Below are positions 1-6,693 of a DNA stretch of 10,579 bases, piece by piece; position 1 is the stretch's first letter, and each line of letters opens with the position of its first letter. Source of the DNA: JACKJP01 sp050186955 (lineage in GTDB: Bacteria > Pseudomonadota > Alphaproteobacteria > Rhizobiales > Tepidamorphaceae); the NCBI GenBank assembly GCA_050186955.1, contig JBFWXZ010000110.1:1-10579 (forward strand). Reading direction: 5' to 3'. Under the pieces are notes generated by a model. That model had not been told where the DNA came from, ran no database searches, and worked only from the letters and a program-made list of their open reading frames with translations. A program made the position numbers and the translations under genes.

Positions 1-942
1 ACCAGACGTAGTTTCTTCGCAGCAACCGCCATCGCCGCGATGGCCGCATTCGCCGCGCCGGCCGCAGCCGAGGATTTCAAGGCCGCCGCCGTCCTGCCGG
101 GGTCGATCACCGACCAGGCCTTCAACCAGGTCGTCTATGAGGGCCTGATCAAGGCCAAGACCGAGCTCGGCATCGACGTCGCCTTCTCCGAGAAGGTGAA
201 GCAGGCCGACCAGGCCGAGGCGATGTCCGACTACGCGCGCCGCGGCTATCCGGTCGTCATCGGCGCCGGCGGCGAGTTCACCGCCGCCGCGAGCCGCGTC
301 GCCCGACAGTTCAAGGACACGCTCGTCGTCGTCATCAACGGCGCGCCGACCGAGAACGTCGCCACGATCAACTACAACAACCCGCAGTTCGGCTACATCC
401 TCGGCTTCATCGGCGGCAAGATGTCGAAGACCGGCAATGCCGGGCTCGTCGCCGGCCAGGAGATCAAGGCCTTCGTCGATATCGCCGAAGGCTTCCGCAA
501 GGGCTGGAAGGATTCCGGCGCGTCGGGCGAGGTGACCATCACCTATACCGACGACTGGGACGACGTCGCCAAGGCCAAGGAAGCGACCCTGAACCTCATC
601 AACCAGGGCGCCGACGTGGTCATGCCCTATCTCGACAACGGCATCGTCGGCGTCGTGCAGGCGGCCGAGGAGAAGGGCGTCTGGGCGACCGGCGTGATCA
701 CCGATCTCGGCAAGTCCTCGCCCAAGGCGAACCTCGCCTCGACGTCGCTCGACTTCGCGGCGGCGACCGCCACGGCCATCTCGCTCGCCAAGCAGGGCAA
801 GCTGGAGCGCGCCGACTTCCGCTTCAATCTCGGAAGCCCCGAGGGACGGATGGGAACCATCAACGACGCGGTTCCCGCCGATATCCGCGCCGAGGCGGAC
901 GCCCTCATCGCCAAGATGACGGCCGGCGAATTCCAGCCGTGA
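1..942 (+). CDS. BMP/PnrA-family ABC transporter substrate-binding protein (5' partial)
   Basis: Periplasmic binding protein that would capture the ligand for the ABC importer encoded just downstream. The reading frame is open to the first base of the window, so the true start lies upstream. The first visible residues, TRRSFFAATA, followed by an alanine-rich stretch and AAAEDF, look like a Tat-type signal peptide (S/T-R-R-x-F pattern) with a cleavage site near AAA-ED. The internal ATG at position 40 falls inside this signal and is not the start. BMP-family hallmarks are an N-terminal segment ending AFNQ, the GFIGGKMSKTG segment, and a late segment around TGVITDLGKSSP. Known members (PnrA/TmpC, BmpA, YufN) bind purine or other nucleosides; the ligand here is unknown. 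The linked amidinotransferase hints that it may not be a simple nucleoside. The stop is TGA at 940-942. Family assignment is confident, ligand is not. Confidence 0.93.
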   Translation, partial: TRRSFFAATAIAAMAAFAAPAAAEDFKAAAVLPGSITDQAFNQVVYEGLIKAKTELGIDVAFSEKVKQADQAEAMSDYARRGYPVVIGAGGEFTAAASRVARQFKDTLVVVINGAPTENVATINYNNPQFGYILGFIGGKMSKTGNAGLVAGQEIKAFVDIAEGFRKGWKDSGASGEVTITYTDDWDDVAKAKEATLNLINQGADVVMPYLDNGIVGVVQAAEEKGVWATGVITDLGKSSPKANLASTSLDFAAATATAISLAKQGKLERADFRFNLGSPEGRMGTINDAVPADIRAEADALIAKMTAGEFQP

Positions 943-952
943 CCTGACAGGC

Positions 953-977
953 CGGGCGCGGCTTGGCGCCGCGCCCG
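953..977 (+). other. GC-rich RNA hairpin between binding-protein gene and ATPase gene
   Basis: A perfect 10-bp inverted repeat, CGGGCGCGGC (953-962) and GCCGCGCCCG (968-977), with a 5-nt loop TTGGC. It starts 10 nt after the binding-protein stop, in the 87-nt gap before the ATPase. No run of T follows, so it is not a canonical intrinsic terminator. In many importer operons a hairpin here stabilises the upstream mRNA and reduces downstream expression, giving excess binding protein over membrane components. That role is inferred. Confidence 0.6.
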
Positions 978-1029
978 CCGCCTATCCGCCGCCTCATCGT
1001 TCATCCGGCGATTCCGGGAGGATTCGACC

Positions 1030-2547
1030 GTGGCAGATTACAAGCTGTCGCTCGAGGGCATCACCAAGACGTTCGGCCGGCTCAAGGCGAACGACGACGT
1101 CAACCTGCATGTCCGCGCCGGCAGCGTTCACGCCATCCTCGGCGAGAACGGCGCCGGCAAGAGCACGCTGATGAACGTCCTCTTCGGCCTCTACAAGCCG
1201 GATGCCGGGCGGATCCTTCTGGATGGCGAGGAGGTTTCCTTCGCCAGCCCCCGCGATGCGCTGGAAGCCGGGATCGGCATGGTCCACCAGCACTTCAAGC
1301 TGGTCGGCCCGCTGACCGTCATCGAGAACGTCGTCCTCGGCTCGCGCGACGACGGCGCCGTCCTCAACCTCAGGCAGGGCGCGCGCCGGCTGGTCGAGTT
1401 GGCCGAGCGCTTCGGCTTCGAGATCGATCCCCACGTTCCGGTATCGAAGCTGCCGGTCGGCATGCAGCAGCGCGTCGAGATCCTCAAGCTCCTCTATCGC
1501 GAGGTCGACGTCCTCATTCTGGACGAGCCGACCAGCGTCCTCACGCCGAGCGAGACGCGCGGGCTGATCGAGCAGCTCGACCGGATCAGGCAGGCGGGAA
1601 AGACGATCATCTTCATCACCCACAAGCTCGACGAGGTGATGGAGGTCTCCGACCGGGTGACCATCATGCGCCACGGCCGCTGCGTCGAGGAGATCGACAC
1701 CGCGAAGACGGATGCGCGGGCGCTGGCCAAGGCGATGGTCGGACGCCAGGTCGTCTTCCAGGTCTCGCGCAGCAGGCACGAGATCGGCGACACCGTGCTC
1801 TCGGTGGAGGGCGTCAGCGCCCGCAACGAGCGCGGACTGAAGGCCGTCGACGGCATATCGCTGGAGGTGAGGGCGGGCGAGGTCTTCGGCATCGCCGGCG
1901 TCGACGGCAACGGCCAGGCGGAGCTCGCCGAGGTCATCACCGGGCTCCGCGCCATGGAGGCGGGCGACATTCTCGTCGACGGGCGCTCCATCGCCGGCGC
2001 CAGCGTCGCCGAGCGGTCGCGCGAATTCGGCATCGCCTACGTCCCGGAGGACCGCCAGCGTGACGGCCTCGTCCTGTCCGACACCATCGCCCGCAACACC
2101 ATCCTGCGCCGCTACGACTGCGCGCCTTTCCAGCGCTACGGCCTCATGGACACCGCCGCCATCGACGCGCACGCGGCGCGCCTCGTCGAGGCCTTCGACG
2201 TGCGTTTCCAGTCGCTCGACCAGACGGTCGCCGACCTTTCCGGCGGCAACCAGCAGAAGGTCATCCTGGCGCGTGAGATCGACACCGGGCCGCGGCTCCT
2301 CGTCGTCGCCCAGCCGACCAAGGGGCTCGACGTCGGCGCCATCGAGTTCGTCCAGAAGCAGATCCTCGCCCAGGCCGAGCGCGGCGCCGCCGTGCTCTAC
2401 ATCTCCACCGAGCTGGAGCACCTGCTCAATGTCTGCGACCGCGTCGGCGTGATGTTCCGTGGAAGGATCACCGGCACGCTGCCGGCCGCCGAGGCGACCC
2501 CGGAACGAATAGGCCTGCTCATGGGCGGCATGGCGGAGGTTGCCTGA
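1030..2547 (+). CDS. Tandem-domain ABC transporter ATPase (nucleoside/BMP-type importer)
   Basis: Cytoplasmic ATPase of 505 aa with two fused nucleotide-binding domains, powering the importer formed with the next two permeases. It starts at GTG 1030, preceded by GGGAGGA (1016-1022) with 7 nt spacing. Domain 1 has Walker A GENGAGKST (38-46), Q-loop Gln87, an altered signature LPVGMQQ (141-147), Walker B VLILDEP (161-167) and the switch His198. Domain 2 has a degenerate Walker A, GVDGNGQ (290-296), without the lysine; an intact signature LSGGNQQ (403-409); a Walker B reading LLVVAQPT (423-430), with the Asp-Glu pair replaced by Ala-Gln; and Thr460 where the switch His is expected. This asymmetry is characteristic of the RbsA/MglA/YufO group, and length fits. 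Only one of the two composite ATP sites should hydrolyse ATP. The transport direction (import) follows from the adjacent binding protein. Confidence 0.95.
   Translation: MADYKLSLEGITKTFGRLKANDDVNLHVRAGSVHAILGENGAGKSTLMNVLFGLYKPDAGRILLDGEEVSFASPRDALEAGIGMVHQHFKLVGPLTVIENVVLGSRDDGAVLNLRQGARRLVELAERFGFEIDPHVPVSKLPVGMQQRVEILKLLYREVDVLILDEPTSVLTPSETRGLIEQLDRIRQAGKTIIFITHKLDEVMEVSDRVTIMRHGRCVEEIDTAKTDARALAKAMVGRQVVFQVSRSRHEIGDTVLSVEGVSARNERGLKAVDGISLEVRAGEVFGIAGVDGNGQAELAEVITGLRAMEAGDILVDGRSIAGASVAERSREFGIAYVPEDRQRDGLVLSDTIARNTILRRYDCAPFQRYGLMDTAAIDAHAARLVEAFDVRFQSLDQTVADLSGGNQQKVILAREIDTGPRLLVVAQPTKGLDVGAIEFVQKQILAQAERGAAVLYISTELEHLLNVCDRVGVMFRGRITGTLPAAEATPERIGLLMGGMAEVA
2535..2540 (+). promoter_or_regulatory. 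Ribosome binding site fixing the first permease start
   Basis: GGAGGT lies within the last codons of the ATPase gene, 8 nt before ATG 2549. This selects ATG 2549 over the in-frame TTG at 2540, whose first base overlaps this site. The ATPase stop (2545-2547) and the permease ATG are separated by one base, so translation is probably coupled. Confidence 0.75.
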
Positions 2548-2548
2548 C

Positions 2549-3637
2549 ATGCAACGCCTGGTGAACTCGCTGCTGTTCTTCAAGAGCGTCATCGCCGTGC
2601 TGGCGGCGCTGCTCGTCGGCTCCGGCCTGATCGCGATGACCGGCAAGAACCCGCTCGAGGCCTATGCGACGCTCTTCCAGGGCGCGTTCCTCGACTATTG
2701 GGGGATCGCCAGCACGCTGGTGAAGACGACTCCGCTGCTGCTCGCCGGCCTCGCCGTGGTGCTGCCGCTCCGCGCCGGCCTGTTCAATATCGGGGCCGAG
2801 GGCCAGATCTATATCGGCGCGCTGTTCGCGACCGCCGTGGCGCTCTATGTGCCGGGCATCCCCGGGCCGCTGCACATCCTGCTCTGCACGCTGGCCGGCG
2901 CGCTCGGCGGCGCGCTGTGGGCGCTGATCCCGGCGCTGCTGAAGACCTACCGCAACATCAACGAGATCATCGTCACGCTGCTGCTGAACTTCGTGGCGCT
3001 GCACCTGGTCTCCTTCGTGGTCTCCGGCCCGATGATGGAGAAGGGTGCGCCCTATCCCTATTCGGAGGAGATTCCCGAAAGCGTCTTCCTGCCCAAGATC
3101 ATGCCGAGCACCGACGCCCATATGGGCGTGCTCGTCGGCGTGGCGCTGGCGCTCGTCATGTTTTTCGTGTTCCGCCGGAGCTGGGTGGGATTCTCGCTGC
3201 AGACGGTCGGCAGCAATCCGCGCGCCGCGCTCTATGCCGGCATGTCGGTGCGCAAGCACATCATCGTCTCGTTCCTGATCGCCGGCGCGCTCGCCGGCCT
3301 CGCCGGCACCTTCGAGGTGCTCGGCCATCGCTACCGGCTCTTCCACGCCTTCAGCCAGGGATACGGCTACGACGGCATCGTCGTCGCCTTCCTCGCCAAT
3401 CTCCACCCGCTCTACACGGTGCTGGCCGCGGTCTTCATTGCCGGCCTGCGCTCGGGCGCCAACATCATGCAGCGCGCCGTCGGCATCGAGACGACGGTGG
3501 TCGAGGCGATCCAGGGGCTCGTCATCCTGTTCGTCGCCGTCAGCCTCGCGGTGCGCTACCGCGCCTCGGCGCTCGCCGGCTCGATGCGCCGCCGGCAGGC
3601 GCTCGAGAGCGAGCTTGCGGGCGAGACGGAAAGCTAG
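2549..3637 (+). CDS. BMP-type ABC transporter permease, first subunit (YufP-like)
   Basis: Integral inner-membrane permease of 362 aa in the LivH/LivM/RbsC-like family (BPD_transp_2), forming half of the channel of the upstream importer. A hydrophobic N-terminal helix (about residues 10-30) is followed by several more membrane segments. The family motif LRAGLFNIGAEGQ lies at about 74-86, and INEIIVTLLLNFVA at about 137-150. A polar loop separates these from the C-terminal membrane block, and a charged, probably cytoplasmic tail rich in Arg and Glu ends the protein. Start ATG 2549 is chosen because of the well-placed GGAGGT; a TTG nine bases earlier is in frame but lacks a site. The gene lies 1 nt after the ATPase stop and 10 nt before the second permease. 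Substrate specificity cannot be read from the sequence. Confidence 0.94.
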   Translation: MQRLVNSLLFFKSVIAVLAALLVGSGLIAMTGKNPLEAYATLFQGAFLDYWGIASTLVKTTPLLLAGLAVVLPLRAGLFNIGAEGQIYIGALFATAVALYVPGIPGPLHILLCTLAGALGGALWALIPALLKTYRNINEIIVTLLLNFVALHLVSFVVSGPMMEKGAPYPYSEEIPESVFLPKIMPSTDAHMGVLVGVALALVMFFVFRRSWVGFSLQTVGSNPRAALYAGMSVRKHIIVSFLIAGALAGLAGTFEVLGHRYRLFHAFSQGYGYDGIVVAFLANLHPLYTVLAAVFIAGLRSGANIMQRAVGIETTVVEAIQGLVILFVAVSLAVRYRASALAGSMRRRQALESELAGETES

Positions 3638-3647
3638 GGAGCGGGCC

Positions 3648-4589
3648 ATGGAAAGCATCTTCAACCTGCACATGCTCGGCGATTTCCTGTCGACCTCGCT
3701 CCGCCTCTCGGTGCCGCTGGTCTTCGCCGCCATCGCCGGCGTGCTGTCGGAGCGCAGCGGCGTCTTCAACATCGCCCTCGAGGGCAAGATGCTCGCCGGC
3801 GCGTTCGGCGCCGCCGTCGGCGCCTTCATGTTCGACGATCCCTATGCGGGGATCGTCGTCGGCATGCTCTTCGGCGCGATGGCGGGCGCCTGCCTCGCGG
3901 TGCTCGGCGTCACCTTCGGCGTCAACCAGATCGTCACCGGCATCGCCATCAACATCTTCGTGCTCGGCATCACCGCCTTCCTCTCTCGCGTCGTCTTCGG
4001 CGCGCAGGCCAATACGTTGAAACTGCCGGGCTTTCCGCGTTTCGAGATGCCCATTCTCTCCGACATTCCGCTGATCGGCAGCGTGCTCTTCAGCCAGGAC
4101 CTGCTGGTCTATGTGATGGTCCTCTGCGTGGTGCTGGTGCACCTGTTCTTCTACCGCACCCGCTGGGGGCTGCAGGTCAGGGCCGTCGGCGAGAACCCGT
4201 CGGCGGCCGACAGCGCCGGGGTCTCCGTCGCCGGCGTGCGCTATTGCTGCGTCATCGCCGCCGGCGCCATCGCGGCATTGGGCGGCTGCTACATCGTCCT
4301 CTCGCAGGTCTTCCTGTTCTCCGAGCACATGAGCGCCGGCAAGGGCTTCATCGCGCTCGCCGCCGTCATCCTCGGGCGCTGGACGCCGGTGGGGGCGCTG
4401 CTCGCCTGCCTGCTCTTCGGCTTCTTCGACGCGCTCCAGCTCCGGCTGCAGTTCAACTACCAGGAGGTCCCGCACGAGTTCTTCCAGATGCTCCCCTACC
4501 TGATCTCGATCCTCGCCCTTGTCGGCCTCGTCGGAAAGCCGACCCCGCCGGCGGCGATCGGGAGATTCTACCGCCGGGAAGCGCGCTGA
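3648..4589 (+). CDS. BMP-type ABC transporter permease, second subunit (YufQ-like)
   Basis: Second integral-membrane permease of the importer, 313 aa, pairing with the preceding permease. The motif SERSGVFNIALEGKML (about 35-50) matches the RAGLFNIGAEGQ region of its partner and typifies the shorter permease of BMP importers. VNQIVTGIAINIF, further on, corresponds to the partner's INEIIVTLLLNF. Overall length and hydrophobic pattern fit the family. The frame stays open upstream to 3438, but that part overlaps the preceding gene and has the Arg/Ser-rich composition of a shadow frame. ATG 3648 has GGGAG (3637-3641) 6 nt ahead and gives the expected N terminus MESIFNLHML. Followed after 46 nt by the amidinotransferase gene. 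Confidence 0.94.
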   Translation: MESIFNLHMLGDFLSTSLRLSVPLVFAAIAGVLSERSGVFNIALEGKMLAGAFGAAVGAFMFDDPYAGIVVGMLFGAMAGACLAVLGVTFGVNQIVTGIAINIFVLGITAFLSRVVFGAQANTLKLPGFPRFEMPILSDIPLIGSVLFSQDLLVYVMVLCVVLVHLFFYRTRWGLQVRAVGENPSAADSAGVSVAGVRYCCVIAAGAIAALGGCYIVLSQVFLFSEHMSAGKGFIALAAVILGRWTPVGALLACLLFGFFDALQLRLQFNYQEVPHEFFQMLPYLISILALVGLVGKPTPPAAIGRFYRREAR

Positions 4590-4635
4590 CGCCTGCCGGC
4601 CCCGCACGAGAAAATCGATTAGGGAGATTTCTTCC

Positions 4636-5664
4636 ATGTACGACGAAAAGGCGATGCGCGCCGCGGCGCGGAAGGTTTCGGACGCGCCCGATCCGGTCTT
4701 CGTGCGCTCCGAGTGGGGCGAGCTGAAGGAATGCGTCTACGGCGGGCACGACCAGTATGTGTTCCCGAAATTCCTCCAGGACGCCGATGTCCGCCCATCC
4801 GGCGCCTTCCGCCGGTTCTGGTTCGAGAACCAGGAGCGCGACGTCCGCGAGGCCGATCCGGAATACTACGCCCGCTGGCAGCAGCAGATCGAGAACACCG
4901 TCCGCGAGCTCGAGAAGCTGGGCGTTCGCGTTCACCTGCCGACCGAGATCAGCGACGCCAACATGAAGTTCCCGCGCGGCGAGAACCACGGCGTGCTGAC
5001 CGGCTGGCTGCGCGATCCCTTCGTCACCATCGGCAACAACGTTATCGAGCTCGCCCCGCGCTCGATGTTCCACCGCCGCCAGCGCTTCGCCATCCGCCAC
5101 CTGCTGGCGGCGACGATGGACCGCGGCGCGCGCTATTTCGCGCAGCCCGATTCCGGCGCCGACGACAGCAATGAGGGGCTGCCCGGCTGGGGCTATCTGG
5201 AGGGCGGCGACATCCTGGTGCTCGGCAAGACGGTGCTCGTCGGCCACTCCGGCAATTGCAGCAATCCCGAGGGCGCGCGCTGGCTCCAGCACATGCTCGG
5301 CCCCGACTACGACGTGCAGATGGTCCGGGTCGATCCGCGCTTCTCGCATCTCGACTGCGTCATGCTGGCGCCGCGCGAGGGCGTCGCCGTCGTCTCGCTC
5401 GAATGCCTGCCGGAAGGCGTCCCCGACTGCATGAAGGACTGGGATCTCATCGACGTCCCCTTCGAGATCACCAAGGTGCATATGGGCTGCAACCATCTCG
5501 TGCTCAACGACCGCACGGTAATGATGCCCGAGGGCGAACCGCAGGACCCGCTGGTCGCGGCCCTCAAGGAGCGGCGTTTCGACATCATCCGGGTTCCCTA
5601 CGACGCGGTCTACTGCCTCGGCGGCTCGTTCCGCTGCGCTCATCAGCCGCTGATCCGCAGCTAA
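4636..5664 (+). CDS. Glycine-amidinotransferase-like guanidino-group modifying enzyme
   Basis: Predicted soluble enzyme of 342 aa in the amidinotransferase / arginine-deiminase fold (pentein) superfamily. Members transfer an amidino group between amines, or hydrolyse guanidino groups, through a covalent Cys-amidino intermediate. The N terminus VRSEWGELKECVYG resembles the start of the AGAT/StrB core. Candidate active-site elements in family order are RDPF (126-129, Asp127), EGGD (189-192, Asp192), HLD (238-240, His238) and GGSFRC with nucleophile Cys334 near the C terminus. AGAT usually has GGGFHC, so Arg333 replaces a His. Length matches the bacterial StrB/AmtA type (about 350 aa) rather than vertebrate AGAT (about 420). 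Start ATG 4636 follows AGGGAGA (4621-4627) by 8 nt; the frame extends upstream only as a shadow of the permease gene. The importer linkage suggests the substrate is imported or a salvage product. Transferase versus hydrolase cannot be decided from sequence. Confidence 0.88.
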   Translation: MYDEKAMRAAARKVSDAPDPVFVRSEWGELKECVYGGHDQYVFPKFLQDADVRPSGAFRRFWFENQERDVREADPEYYARWQQQIENTVRELEKLGVRVHLPTEISDANMKFPRGENHGVLTGWLRDPFVTIGNNVIELAPRSMFHRRQRFAIRHLLAATMDRGARYFAQPDSGADDSNEGLPGWGYLEGGDILVLGKTVLVGHSGNCSNPEGARWLQHMLGPDYDVQMVRVDPRFSHLDCVMLAPREGVAVVSLECLPEGVPDCMKDWDLIDVPFEITKVHMGCNHLVLNDRTVMMPEGEPQDPLVAALKERRFDIIRVPYDAVYCLGGSFRCAHQPLIRS

Positions 5665-5674
5665 GGCGGCCGCC

Positions 5675-6670
5675 ATGCGCGCCATAGTCGTCGACAGCCC
5701 CGGCGGGATCGACCGGCTGGTCTATCGCGACCTGCCCGATCCGGCGCCGGGGAAGGGCGAGGTCGTGGTCGACATCGCCTATGCGGCGGCGAACTGGGGC
5801 GACACCCAGAAGCGTCGCGGCGTCTATCCCGACCCGATCGCCTATCCGGCGGTCATCGGCCTCGAGGTCTCGGGGCGGATCGCGGCGCTTGGCGAGGGCG
5901 TCAAGGGGCTGGCGGTTGGCCAGCGCGTGGCGGCGATCACCGGCCCGACCATGCTCGGCGGCTACGCCGAGCGCTGCGTCGTCGGCGCCGAATTCGTCAT
6001 CCCGCTGCCCGACGACGTGCCGCTGGATGTCGGCGCCTCGTTCCCCGTCGTCTGCCTAACCGCCTATCACCTGCTGCACAGCGCCTATTCGGTGCGTGCC
6101 GGCGACTGCATTCTCGTCCACTCGATCAGCGGCGCGGTCGGCCTCGCGCTGACGCAGCTCGGAACCGCCGCCGGCGCGACGATGATCGGCACCGTCGGCA
6201 GTCCCGGACGCGGCGCTGCCGCGCAGGAGATGGGTGCGGCGCTGGTGATCGACCGCTCCGGCGAGGACTTCGTCGAGCGGGCGCTGGCGTTCACTGAAGG
6301 CCGCGGCGTCGACCTCGTCATCGACTCGCTGGGCGGTGACGTGCTGCCGCGCAGCTTCGACTGCCTGAAGGTCTACGGCCGCATCATCAATATCGGCGAG
6401 GCGGCCGGCTATCCCGATTTCGACATCCGCCCGAAGCTCTACGAGCGCTCCACCTCGCTCGCCGGCTTCGAGGTCCTGCACGCGATGCGGGTGCCCGGCC
6501 GCTGGCAGGCCGGCGTCGACGCCGTGCTGGCGGCGATCCGCGACGGATCGCTGTCGGTGCCGATCGCCCGGCGCTTCCCCTTCGAGGCGATCCACGACCT
6601 CCACCGCACCTTCGAGACGCGGACGGTCAGCGGCAAGCTGCTGCTCGAGGTCGCCGGGGAGGGCGTCTAG
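5675..6670 (+). CDS. Zinc-independent medium-chain reductase (quinone oxidoreductase-like)
   Basis: Cytoplasmic NAD(P)H-dependent oxidoreductase of 331 aa in the medium-chain dehydrogenase/reductase superfamily. The N-terminal catalytic domain carries AANWGDTQKRRGVYP (38-52) and PAVIGLEVSG (58-67). The second matches the quinone-oxidoreductase consensus, in which the GHE zinc site of alcohol dehydrogenases is absent, and no structural-zinc Cys cluster is seen. The Rossmann domain includes VHSISGAVGLALTQL (148-162), where AxGGVG is more usual, then VDLVIDSLGG (212-221). The C terminus FETRTVSGKLLLEV is typical of the family. ATG 5675 lies 10 nt after the amidinotransferase stop, with a weak AAGGCGG (5663-5669) ahead, so it is probably co-transcribed and coupled. 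The family reduces quinones, enals or enoyl-type acceptors; the substrate here is unknown. It ends 5 nt before the convergent amidohydrolase stop. Confidence 0.92.
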   Translation: MRAIVVDSPGGIDRLVYRDLPDPAPGKGEVVVDIAYAAANWGDTQKRRGVYPDPIAYPAVIGLEVSGRIAALGEGVKGLAVGQRVAAITGPTMLGGYAERCVVGAEFVIPLPDDVPLDVGASFPVVCLTAYHLLHSAYSVRAGDCILVHSISGAVGLALTQLGTAAGATMIGTVGSPGRGAAAQEMGAALVIDRSGEDFVERALAFTEGRGVDLVIDSLGGDVLPRSFDCLKVYGRIINIGEAAGYPDFDIRPKLYERSTSLAGFEVLHAMRVPGRWQAGVDAVLAAIRDGSLSVPIARRFPFEAIHDLHRTFETRTVSGKLLLEVAGEGV

Positions 6671-6693
6671 CTCCGTTATTCGAGGCTTGCCGC
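6630..6693. terminator. Possible bidirectional hairpin at the convergent gene ends
   Basis: The two converging genes leave only 5 nt between their stop codons, so any terminator must lie within coding sequence. A 9-bp inverted repeat, GCGGCAAGC (6630-6638) and GCTTGCCGC (6685-6693), brackets both stops, but with a 46-nt spacer and no T-run. It could be chance in GC-rich codons, so termination may rely on Rho or on transcript collision. Confidence 0.2.

Noticed and set aside
994..2646. Long minus-strand open frame (about 550 codons) opposite the ATPase gene
   Set aside because: Its Arg/Asp/Leu-rich, low-complexity product is typical of antisense frames in GC-rich DNA. The plus strand carries a complete ABC ATPase with all motifs.
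3438..3647. Upstream extension of the second permease in the same frame
   Set aside because: Arg/Ser/Ala-rich and overlapping the first permease's coding end. ATG 3648 has the ribosome binding site and the family N terminus.
2519..3829. Minus-strand open frame opposite the permease genes
   Set aside because: Rich in Asp, Glu, His and Arg with no recognisable domain. It mirrors hydrophobic permease codons on the other strand.
2698..4020. Plus-strand open frame spanning both permeases in another frame
   Set aside because: An Arg/Ala/Pro-rich shadow frame crossing two well-defined genes, with no start context.
4590..4635. Possible internal promoter in the gap before the amidinotransferase gene
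   Set aside because: Only 46 nt with a few AT-rich bases. No convincing -35/-10 pair or hairpin was found.
3540..4637. Minus-strand open frame opposite the second permease
   Set aside because: Acidic, repetitive composition and no domain; a shadow of the permease.
4453..5685. Minus-strand open frame opposite the amidinotransferase
   Set aside because: No family similarity recognised. The plus-strand gene has catalytic motifs and a good ribosome binding site.
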